Shown one piece after another: positions 1 through 5,925 of a DNA stretch of 8,353 bases. The stretch spans positions 1 to 8,353 of the forward strand of contig CAJMNK010000076.1 in assembly GCA_905214905.1 (NCBI GenBank), written 5' to 3'. Every line of letters starts with the position of its first letter. Positions within the stretch are counted from its first letter, which is position 1. The notes beneath the pieces are model-generated. The model had not been told where the DNA came from. It made no database searches and saw nothing but the letters and a program-made list of their open reading frames with translations. The translations under genes were made by a program, and so were the position numbers. The stretch comes from an uncultured bacterium. GTDB taxonomy: Bacteria; Actinomycetota; Coriobacteriia; Coriobacteriales; Coriobacteriaceae.

Positions 1-97
1 TCGCCTGCAGCCCGAAAACGACACCATGGAGCCTATCTACGCGACAAATCCCACGATTCTGGGCAAGGTCGTCGGTTTGATGCGCCGGTTTTCGTAA
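1..97 (+). CDS. lexA: LexA repressor, C-terminal end only (5' part outside window)
   Basis: An open frame runs in from the left edge (first full codon at 2) and stops with TAA at 95-97, giving 31 residues. The text RLQPENDTMEPI followed by ILGKVVGLMRRF matches the end of the LexA/S24 peptidase domain, where the final strand of the self-cleaving domain is followed by an I-x-G-K-V-x-G-x-x-R tail. LexA is the SOS repressor: it binds operators of DNA-damage genes and cuts itself when stimulated by RecA filaments. The catalytic Ser and Lys, the cleavage site and the DNA-binding domain all lie upstream of the window and cannot be checked. The stop overlaps the ATG of the next gene (TAATG), so the two are probably co-transcribed. 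The position beside hflX agrees with actinobacterial gene order. The call rests on a short but characteristic tail. Confidence 0.82.
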   Translation, partial: RLQPENDTMEPIYATNPTILGKVVGLMRRFS

Positions 98-800
98 TGC
101 AAAAACGCATCACGGTCTTTGATACCATTCGCGGGTTTACCATGCTGTCGATGGCGGGATTTCATGCCTGCTACGACCTTGCCTACCTATATGGTTGGGA
201 CATGCCCTGGTTTACCCAGACCATCTTCCAAGATATCTGGCGCGCTAGCATCAGTTGGGTATTTTTGCTTATGCCGGCTGGATGTGCACCCTCTCGCGCA
301 ACAACATCAAGCGTGCCGCCAAATATGCCGCTGCCGCTTTGGTCGTATGGATCGCAACGACGCTTGTCTCAGTCGATGACTCGGTGAACTTCGGCATCAT
401 TTTCTGCATGGCGGCATGCACAGCCATTGTTGCACTCGCGCACCCGGTTCTCGATAGGGTACCTGCAGTATGGGGTATAACGATTTGCCTCATACTCTTT
501 GCCTGTACCTGGAGCGTTCCTAAAGCGGTCTACCCTATCCCCTATCTAGCTTGGCTGGGTTTCCCAAGTCCAGACTTCGTCTCCGGTGATTACTATCCGC
601 TCATACCATTCTTATTTATGTACCTCACAGGCTTCTTTGCCGCCCGCACGGCACAAAAAGCAAACCGTAAAGCGCCAGCATGGGCCTATGTGAATCCCAT
701 CCCGGCGCTCGCAAGCCTCGGACGCCATGCGCTGCCGTTCTATCTGCTTCATCAACCGGTTATCTTGGGTGTACTGGAGCTGATTTATTCCGTTCGGTAA
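97..800 (+). pseudogene. DUF1624/HGSNAT-like membrane acyltransferase, frameshifted
   Basis: Two overlapping frames together make one protein of about 234 residues. The first (ATG at 97) encodes the N-terminal signature: F-D-x-I-R-G at residues 8-13, then M-x-x-M-A-G-F-H-A-C-Y-D-L at 16-28, with H23 where the family has its presumed catalytic His. The frame then loses the match and stops at 385-387. The matching frame resumes with AYAGWMCTLSRNN from about 267 and ends with TAA at 798-800. It carries about five hydrophobic segments and a final LGRHALPFYLLHQPV motif typical of the heparan-alpha-glucosaminide N-acetyltransferase catalytic family (PF07786), whose members move acyl groups to sugars across membranes. 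One base appears to be missing around the T5 run at 262-266: a sixth T would restore S-W-V-F-F-A-Y-A-G-W. This may be a real null mutation or a base-call error. The ATG overlaps the lexA stop, and the 3' end overlaps hflX by 16 bp. The substrate is unknown. Confidence 0.8.
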
Positions 801-2074
801 CGCTCGAGGCGCGGTGCGATACGGGCCGGAATCTTTACCACAATACGAACGCCGTCCTCAAGATATTCCTCGTGCAGAAGAGTTCCCTGTTCGTGCACGA
901 GCGTGATTAACGCGCCCTCTCGATACGGGATATCGGCCGAGAGCAACACGTCTGTAGCGGCCGCTTCACGAGCAATGCGGTCGACTAAGTCATCAAGACC
1001 CTCACCCGTCTGAGCCGAGAACAGCACTGCCTCGGGATAGCGCCGACGGAAGCTCAAGCGGTCGACGCTATCGAGCAGATCAATTTTATTGAACACGGTA
1101 AGCGTCAGGCGCTCACCGGCACCAATCTCGTCAAGGACACGATCAACCGCCTCAAGCTGACGCTCGTAATCCTCATCGGAAGCATCTACAACTTTAAGAA
1201 TCAAATCGGCGCCGAGCACCTCGGAAAGCGTAGATTTAAACGCGTCGACAAGACCATGGGGCAGCTTTTGAATAAAGCCGACGGTATCGGTGATCGTCAT
1301 GCCACGACCACCGGGCAAACGATACGAGCGCGTTGTAGGATCGAGCGTGGCAAACAGCTTATCCTGCGAAAGTACTGTGGATCCCGTCAAACGATTAAGC
1401 AACGTCGACTTACCGGCATTGGTGTAGCCAGCCAACGCCACGCGAAACGCCGGCGATTCAATACGACTTTTCGATTGCACATCGCGACGTTGTTCAACCT
1501 GTTTCAGTTCGCGTCGAAGCGCGGCGATCTTGTTGCGAATCAGGCGACGGTCGACCTCGAGCTGGCTTTCACCCTGGCCAAAGCGTGAGCCAATACCGCC
1601 ACGCGTCTGTTCCTTGGCAAGATGGCTCCACATACCTCGCAGACGAGGTAGCAGGTACTGTAGCTGAGCCAGCTGCACCTGTAAGCGGCCCTCACGCGTC
1701 TGGGCATGCAGACCAAAGATATCCAAAATCAACGCCGTACGGTCAATAATCTTGACCGGTTCGCCCACGGCTTTCTCAAGATAGGACTGCTGCGAAGGCG
1801 TCAGGTCGTCATCGAAGATAACAACAGCCGCATCCATGCGATGCACTAAACCGCACAGCTCCTCGACCTTGCCGGAGCCGATAAACGATTTGGGATAGGG
1901 TTTGACCAGGCGCTGAGACAAGCGTGCAACGCATTGGGCTCCAGCAGTGTGGGCCAGACGCTCGAGCTCGTCAAGCGAACGGTCGAGCGGCCAGGCGTTA
2001 TCGCGCCACTCAACACCAACCAAGATGGCGCGCTCGGGTTCAGGCGCCGTGGGGACCAAAGGAAAACGAGCCAT
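785..2074 (-). CDS. hflX: GTPase HflX, ribosome-associated
   Basis: A 429-residue Obg-HflX superfamily GTPase of normal length. The N-terminal HflX domain (about 15-150) includes the FIGSGKVEEL motif (64-73). A glycine-rich linker (159-173) leads into a helical stretch (about 173-205). The G domain shows the P-loop GYTNAGKST (216-224), switch threonines near 247-248, DTVGF (263-267), NKID (329-332) and the SA of G5 (353-354). HflX binds the 50S subunit and splits stalled or heat-damaged 70S ribosomes, and in some bacteria affects macrolide tolerance. The ATG shares one base with the miaA stop (TAATG), so translation is likely coupled. The linker reads GGIGSRFGQGESQLE where most homologues have GG-x-G-x-R-G-x-G-E-x-Q-L-E, that is, one residue longer with Phe after the Arg. 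The 3' end overlaps the convergent gene by 16 bp and no intrinsic terminator is visible. Confidence 0.97.
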   Translation of the reverse strand: MARFPLVPTAPEPERAILVGVEWRDNAWPLDRSLDELERLAHTAGAQCVARLSQRLVKPYPKSFIGSGKVEELCGLVHRMDAAVVIFDDDLTPSQQSYLEKAVGEPVKIIDRTALILDIFGLHAQTREGRLQVQLAQLQYLLPRLRGMWSHLAKEQTRGGIGSRFGQGESQLEVDRRLIRNKIAALRRELKQVEQRRDVQSKSRIESPAFRVALAGYTNAGKSTLLNRLTGSTVLSQDKLFATLDPTTRSYRLPGGRGMTITDTVGFIQKLPHGLVDAFKSTLSEVLGADLILKVVDASDEDYERQLEAVDRVLDEIGAGERLTLTVFNKIDLLDSVDRLSFRRRYPEAVLFSAQTGEGLDDLVDRIAREAAATDVLLSADIPYREGALITLVHEQGTLLHEEYLEDGVRIVVKIPARIAPRLERYRTE

Positions 2075-3012
2075 TAGGCAGCCTCGATGCGACGGTAGAT
2101 ATCATCAACGACCTCATCGATCGTAAACTCGTCCATATCGAACCACACGATGCGATCGTCACGCTTAAACCAGGAAAGCTGGCGCTTGGCATAGCGACGT
2201 GAGCGCATCTTGATAAGCTCACGGGCCTCATCCATGGTAATAGCGCCACGCAAGGCATCAATAATCTCTTTGTAACCGATTGCCTGCATCGACGTCAGTG
2301 CATCGCCCAGGCCCTGGTCCATAAGGCCACGGACCTCATCAACCAGTCCCTGCTCAAACATAAGGTCGACACGTAGGTTAATGCGCTCATACAACACTTC
2401 ACGGCTACGCGTCAGACCAAACCACAAGGCATGATAGCGCTCGCGCGGAACACTGAATTTCGACTTCTGCTGGGCATATGACACGCCGTCATCGTGCATC
2501 TCGAGCGCACGAATCACACGACGCACGTTATGGGGATGAATCACGGCAGCAGATTCCGGATCGCGCTCGGCAAGCAAGGCATGCAATGCTTCCTCGCCAA
2601 TACGCTCAGCAAGTTCCTGATAGCCCGCGCGACGCTTGTCCTCGAGTTCTCCCGAAGGAAAATCCATTTCATCGAGTGCAGCCTTGAGATACAAGCCCGT
2701 ACCGCCGCAAAAGACCGGAAGCCGTTGCTCGCCAAGCAAACGCTCGATATGCGCCCGGGCATCAGACTGATAGAGCGCAGCGGAATACGCGACGCCCGGA
2801 TCTACGATATCGACAAGGCACAGGGGCACCGAGCACTCCTCGGGCATCATCTTAGCCGTACCAATGTCCATGCCGCGATAGATTTGCATCGCGTCGCACG
2901 ACAACACTTCGGACGATAGACGAGCGGCCAGGCGGTCGGCAACATCGCTTTTTCCGACCGCTGTCGGACCGACAATCGCTACAGCAGAAAGGCTTGCACC
3001 AGGAGAAATCAT
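2074..3012 (-). CDS. miaA: tRNA dimethylallyltransferase MiaA
   Basis: A 312-residue enzyme of usual length. It transfers dimethylallyl from dimethylallyl diphosphate to N6 of A37 in tRNAs reading UNN codons, making the i6A that MiaB then thiomethylates. Visible motifs: P-loop GPTAVGKS (15-22); D40-A-M-Q-I-Y-R (40-46), which holds the conserved Asp near the tRNA base; D49-I-G-T-A-K (49-54); GGTGLY (103-108); and the basic C-terminal RRYAKRQLSWF (272-282). The start is taken as the ATG at 3012 because it gives MISPG just ahead of the first strand and makes a TAATG overlap with the miaB stop. A longer frame from 3051 would add 13 basic residues inside miaB and is less likely. The stop overlaps the hflX ATG in the same way. 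Product and substrate enzymes lie side by side in pathway-reversed order (miaB first). Confidence 0.97.
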   Translation of the reverse strand: MISPGASLSAVAIVGPTAVGKSDVADRLAARLSSEVLSCDAMQIYRGMDIGTAKMMPEECSVPLCLVDIVDPGVAYSAALYQSDARAHIERLLGEQRLPVFCGGTGLYLKAALDEMDFPSGELEDKRRAGYQELAERIGEEALHALLAERDPESAAVIHPHNVRRVIRALEMHDDGVSYAQQKSKFSVPRERYHALWFGLTRSREVLYERINLRVDLMFEQGLVDEVRGLMDQGLGDALTSMQAIGYKEIIDALRGAITMDEARELIKMRSRRYAKRQLSWFKRDDRIVWFDMDEFTIDEVVDDIYRRIEAA

Positions 3013-4382
3013 TAGCGAGGCTCGCCCACGACGGAGCCAGACAGATACCACGTCTTGGCGACATCAATATCAACATCGACGATTTTGCCGATGAGTTGAT
3101 CGATGCTATAGCCAGCAGGAATCGGCGCATGCACCGTCTGGTTCTTGGGGCTCTTGCCCAGAAGGACAGCGTCGTTCTTCTTGCTCGTACCCTCAATAAG
3201 TGCAGGCACCACGGTGTGAAGCTCGCCCTGGTTATACTCGTGCGCCGTCGTCTCGATAACCTTGACCAGACGGTTAAAGCGCTCAAGGATAACCTCATGC
3301 GGGGTGGGATCATAAATCTCAGCTGCCGGGGTACCGGCGCGCTTGGAGTAAATAAACGTGTAGGCCTGGGCATAGCGCACCGTCTCGGCAAGCGAGAGCG
3401 TCTGTTCAAAGTCTTCCTCAGTCTCGCCCGGGAAGCCCACGATGATGTCGGTCGAAAGCGCAATATCGGGCATGCGGTTACGAATACGATCGACCAGGCC
3501 CAGATAATCCTCGCGCGTATACCGACGATTCATCTCTTTAAGGATGCGCGTAGAACCCGACTGAACGGCCAGGTGAAGCTGCGGCATAACAGCAGGCGTC
3601 TCGGCCATAGCATCGATGGTCTCGGGCAGCAGATCTTTGGGATGCGAAGAGGTAAAGAAGATACGCTCGACACCCGTATCGCCCACGGCGCGCAGCAGAT
3701 CGGCAAAACGCGGCTTGCCAAAGAGATCGCGACCGTAGGAGTTAACGTTTTGGCCCAGCAGCGTAATCTCGCGCACGCCCTGGCGCACGAGCCCGGTCAC
3801 CTCGTCGACTATCTCCTCGAAGGGACGGCTCTTCTCGCGACCACGGACGTACGGCACGATGCAGTACGTACAGAAGTTATTGCAGCCCGTCATGATGGGC
3901 ACCCAAGCGTGATACTGCGTCTCGCGATGCCACGGCATACTCATGGCGTCGGTATCCTCATGCTCGTTCGTACGGATATGGCGCTTGCCATCCAAAAACG
4001 CCTCGGCGATGAGTTCGGCAACGTGCGCAATAGAATGGGTGCCAAAAATGACGTTGACGTTATCGACGTTGGTGAGCAAGCCCTCGCCATCGCGCTGGGC
4101 GATGCAGCCGCCCACGGCGACCACGCGCTTACCCGAAGGAGAAGGAGGAAGGCTCTTGCAGGAATTGCACTGACCATAAAGGCGCGTATCGGCAGCCTCG
4201 CGCACACAGCACGTCATGAACACGACAATATCGGCATGCTCCGGATCGAGCGCCATAAGGCAGCCATACGAATCGAGCAAACCACTCACGCGCTCGGAGT
4301 CGTGCTGGTTCATCTGGCAGCCGAATGTGCGGATAAAGTAAGTTTTACCGGCAAGAATATCGCGTACGGAACGCTGGTCCAT
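3012..4382 (-). CDS. miaB: tRNA-2-methylthio-N6-dimethylallyladenosine synthase MiaB
   Basis: A 456-residue radical-SAM methylthiotransferase that converts i6A37 to ms2i6A37 in tRNA using two 4Fe-4S clusters. The N-terminal UPF0004 domain supplies C22 (GCQMN), C58 (TCCVREAA) and C93 (GGCIAQ). The radical-SAM core has C167-x3-C171-x2-C174. GQNVNSYG (210-217) and YSKRAGTPAA (345-354) are MiaB-type rather than RimO-type. A TRAM RNA-binding domain closes the protein (about 385-447). The ATG at 4382 is preceded by AGGA with 9 nt spacing. Oddities: M-T-C where most have N-T-C before the second cluster ligand, an extra C72-x2-C75 pair, and HLAVQSGS (270-277) where the family usually has H-x-P-x-Q-S-G-S. 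The frame is intact and the key ligands are present, so the enzyme is probably active. The stop overlaps the miaA start (TAATG). Confidence 0.96.
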   Translation of the reverse strand: MDQRSVRDILAGKTYFIRTFGCQMNQHDSERVSGLLDSYGCLMALDPEHADIVVFMTCCVREAADTRLYGQCNSCKSLPPSPSGKRVVAVGGCIAQRDGEGLLTNVDNVNVIFGTHSIAHVAELIAEAFLDGKRHIRTNEHEDTDAMSMPWHRETQYHAWVPIMTGCNNFCTYCIVPYVRGREKSRPFEEIVDEVTGLVRQGVREITLLGQNVNSYGRDLFGKPRFADLLRAVGDTGVERIFFTSSHPKDLLPETIDAMAETPAVMPQLHLAVQSGSTRILKEMNRRYTREDYLGLVDRIRNRMPDIALSTDIIVGFPGETEEDFEQTLSLAETVRYAQAYTFIYSKRAGTPAAEIYDPTPHEVILERFNRLVKVIETTAHEYNQGELHTVVPALIEGTSKKNDAVLLGKSPKNQTVHAPIPAGYSIDQLIGKIVDVDIDVAKTWYLSGSVVGEPR

Positions 4383-4446
4383 GAGCTTACATCCTAACGA
4401 TGGTATCGACGGGGCGCATAGGTGTTACAAGCGTGCGAAGGCTCAC
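4383..4446 (-). other. spoVS-miaB intergenic gap
   Basis: A 64-bp spacer between the spoVS stop and the miaB ATG. It carries the miaB ribosome binding site (AGGA, 9 nt before the ATG). I see no hairpin followed by a T run, so no intrinsic terminator. A TTGTAA-N17-GATACC pair on the minus strand is too degenerate to call a promoter. Read-through from spoVS into miaB is the simplest reading. Confidence 0.5.
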
Positions 4447-4764
4447 TTACGCAACAGGCTTAACGTCGTCCATGACGACGTTATCCATAGCAGCCCGATT
4501 AATCTGATGAACGTAGATAGAAAGACGAATTGCCGTGCGCGACTCTCCGTTAATGAGAATGTCGGAGAACACCGGCGCGCAGGAGACATCAAAGCCGGTC
4601 GGAATCAGAAAGCCACGCGCAATGGCGACGGCCTTGATGGCCTGGTTTACGGCACCGGCACCGACGCACTGAATGTTGACGGGGACGCCGTCTTTGACCA
4701 TGCCAGCAATGGCGCCGGCAACGGACGCGGGCGATGATTTGCTTGATACCTTCAGGCAATCCAT
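4447..4764 (-). CDS. spoVS: SpoVS-family (Alba-fold) protein with extended C-terminus
   Basis: A 105-residue protein. The core LKVSSKSSPASVAGAIAG (4-21), IQCVGAGAVNQAIKAVAIARGF (31-52) and the closing GESRTAIRLSI (73-83) are SpoVS hallmarks. In Bacillus subtilis SpoVS (86 residues) affects septation and later stages of sporulation; the fold resembles Alba-type nucleic-acid-binding proteins, and homologues occur in non-sporulating bacteria. The start is the ATG at 4764: it gives the usual MxxLKVSxKSS beginning and has CAGGAG on the minus strand (4777-4772) 7 nt upstream. An upstream frame extension to 4803 lacks these supports. About 20 residues after position 85 (HQINRAAMDN and on) exceed the usual family end. 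The gene follows the GHKL ATPase gene by 74 bp. A sporulation role is unlikely in a coriobacterium; an RNA- or DNA-binding role beside RNase Y is inference. Confidence 0.95.
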   Translation of the reverse strand: MDCLKVSSKSSPASVAGAIAGMVKDGVPVNIQCVGAGAVNQAIKAVAIARGFLIPTGFDVSCAPVFSDILINGESRTAIRLSIYVHQINRAAMDNVVMDDVKPVA

Positions 4765-4771
4765 GAAGAAA

Positions 4772-4777
4772 CTCCTG
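4772..4777 (-). promoter_or_regulatory. Shine-Dalgarno of spoVS
   Basis: CAGGAG on the minus strand, 7 nt ahead of the ATG at 4764. This strong site decides the spoVS start over the in-frame upstream extension that would begin at 4803. Confidence 0.85.
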
Positions 4778-4780
4778 CGT

Positions 4781-4797
4781 TTAAAAGTACGTTTTAA
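4781..4797. repeat. AT-rich inverted repeat upstream of the spoVS ribosome binding site
   Basis: TTAAAA-GTACG-TTTTAA: two perfect 6-bp arms around a 5-bp centre, ending 4 bp before the spoVS Shine-Dalgarno. In RNA it would be a weak AU stem; as DNA it could be a small operator. No protein is known to bind this sequence as far as I can tell, so function is open. Confidence 0.45.
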
Positions 4798-4814
4798 CTG
4801 CAATAACTGTATCG

Positions 4815-4832
4815 TACCGAGCGGACTCGGTA
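4815..4832 (-). other. Stem-loop with UNCG-type tetraloop between the ATPase gene and spoVS
   Basis: A perfect 7-bp stem TACCGAG/CTCGGTA with a four-base loop that reads TCCG on the minus (transcribed) strand, fitting the stable UNCG tetraloop class, although the closing pair is G-C rather than the optimal C-G. It begins 6 nt after the ATPase stop codon. No T run follows (the next bases are CGATACAG), so it is not a typical intrinsic terminator. An mRNA-processing or 3'-end-protecting hairpin inside the operon is the likelier role. Confidence 0.6.
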
Positions 4833-4838
4833 AAGATG

Positions 4839-5924
4839 CTATTCCTCTTTGGCAAGATCGAACGTCACGGTGATGCGATCACGCGAAACACGAATCTTAG
4901 GGTCGCCGCACAGATTGAGGTAATACCGGGCAGCGAGGTCGTTAAAGTCACGCTCGACCGCACGCGAAAACTGCGCCATATCATCCTTGGCGATACGAAG
5001 GCCTCGACGGTCCTTGGCAAGATCGACGGGAGCCGGCGCATGAGAGGTGGAATCGCGCTCGCGCAGCAGACGTGCAGTCACACCGCGAACGGGCTTAATC
5101 TGTCCCGACAGAATGCGGTGGGCAGTGCGCTCGGACATCTCAAGGCCCAGACCGGAGCAGATCCGGATAAAGTCCTCGGCATCCGAGGCAAGGCCCAAGC
5201 GATCGATAACTGGAAGCTCGCACTCGTCGTCGATAAAGAGCAGGCGCGACGTATCGAGTCGGCTCGAAGCCTGAGCGTACAGGGTCGCAGCGATCTCGGA
5301 CGGAGAGCCCAGATACACATCGCAACCACGCAGCTCCTCAAGGGCAAACTCGCAGGCTGCGCGAATGATGTTGTGAGGGCCACGAGCGCATACATAGCGG
5401 CCGTCTTCATCTTTAACCGCCTGAGGCCAGCTCGACTGGTCGGCTCGCTCACCCAAACGATCGGTGGCAACGCACACCTTAAACGCAGAACCCAAATCGA
5501 CGCCCGAGGTAACAACGCGCGCCTCATCCGTGTTCTGCTTGATAGAGAACAGCGCCATACCACGACCGTGAACACCCCAACGGTCCATTTTCATGCTCTC
5601 GAGCTTGGAGGTGACGCGGGCATCGAAGATACGCTCCTGCATATCCTGCGGTACACCCGAACCGTTATCCAGGAAGAGGAGGGTGCGAACACCCTCCTCC
5701 TTGGTCGTGGCAAGATAGACCTTATCGGCTCCGGCATCGCGAGCATTACGCAGCATCTCGATGACAATGTCCTCTACATGCTGAATGTCATGCTTGGCCT
5801 GACGGCGCTCGGCCTCCGAAACGCGGAGGCGGACATACCCCTCGCCAAGGTTTTCCTCGACGCGAAGGTTGCCCTCCCCCGACATCGACGCGATAAATGA
5901 GATGAGCTCGTTCGCGTCGTTCAT
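4839..5924 (-). CDS. GHKL-fold ATP-binding protein of unknown function
   Basis: A soluble protein of 361 residues with a Bergerat (GHKL) ATP-binding fold in its N-terminal half. The N box is E56-M-L-R-N60-A-R-D63-A-G-A; the G1 box is D86-N-G-S-G90; V-T-S-K lies at 104-107 and GVHGRGMALFSI at 117-128. The order N box, DNGSG, TSK, G-x-x-G-x-G-x-x-L-x-S-I is closer to MutL, Hsp90 and MORC-type ATPases than to histidine kinases. There is no H-box, membrane segment or receiver domain. The C-terminal half (about 160-361) is charged and I recognise no domain in it. The start is chosen at the ATG at 5924, one base after the rny stop (TAA-C-ATG). A GTG at 5948, overlapping the rny 3' end, would add 8 residues and has a slightly better purine tract, so the start is uncertain. 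The location between rny and spoVS suggests a link to RNA turnover, which is inference. Confidence 0.88.
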   Translation of the reverse strand: MNDANELISFIASMSGEGNLRVEENLGEGYVRLRVSEAERRQAKHDIQHVEDIVIEMLRNARDAGADKVYLATTKEEGVRTLLFLDNGSGVPQDMQERIFDARVTSKLESMKMDRWGVHGRGMALFSIKQNTDEARVVTSGVDLGSAFKVCVATDRLGERADQSSWPQAVKDEDGRYVCARGPHNIIRAACEFALEELRGCDVYLGSPSEIAATLYAQASSRLDTSRLLFIDDECELPVIDRLGLASDAEDFIRICSGLGLEMSERTAHRILSGQIKPVRGVTARLLRERDSTSHAPAPVDLAKDRRGLRIAKDDMAQFSRAVERDFNDLAARYYLNLCGDPKIRVSRDRITVTFDLAKEE

Positions 5925-5925
5925 G

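Noticed and set aside
256..271. Programmed ribosomal frameshift in the acyltransferase gene
   Set aside because: The A TTT TTG heptamer does not allow good re-pairing after a -1 slip, and I see no clear stimulatory Shine-Dalgarno or stem placed for it. Mutation or sequence error is simpler.
2994..4397. Long open frame on the plus strand opposite miaB (467 codons)
   Set aside because: It lies antisense to a clear MiaB, has Arg/His/Leu-rich low-information text and no recognisable motifs. It is explained by the codon bias of miaB.
4390..4432. Promoter for miaB in the spoVS-miaB gap
   Set aside because: The best pair (TTGTAA-N17-GATACC) matches consensus in only four and three of six positions.
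4836..5900. Open frame of 354 codons opposite the GHKL ATPase gene
   Set aside because: The opposite strand encodes an intact GHKL site, and this frame shows no domain. Treated as a shadow.
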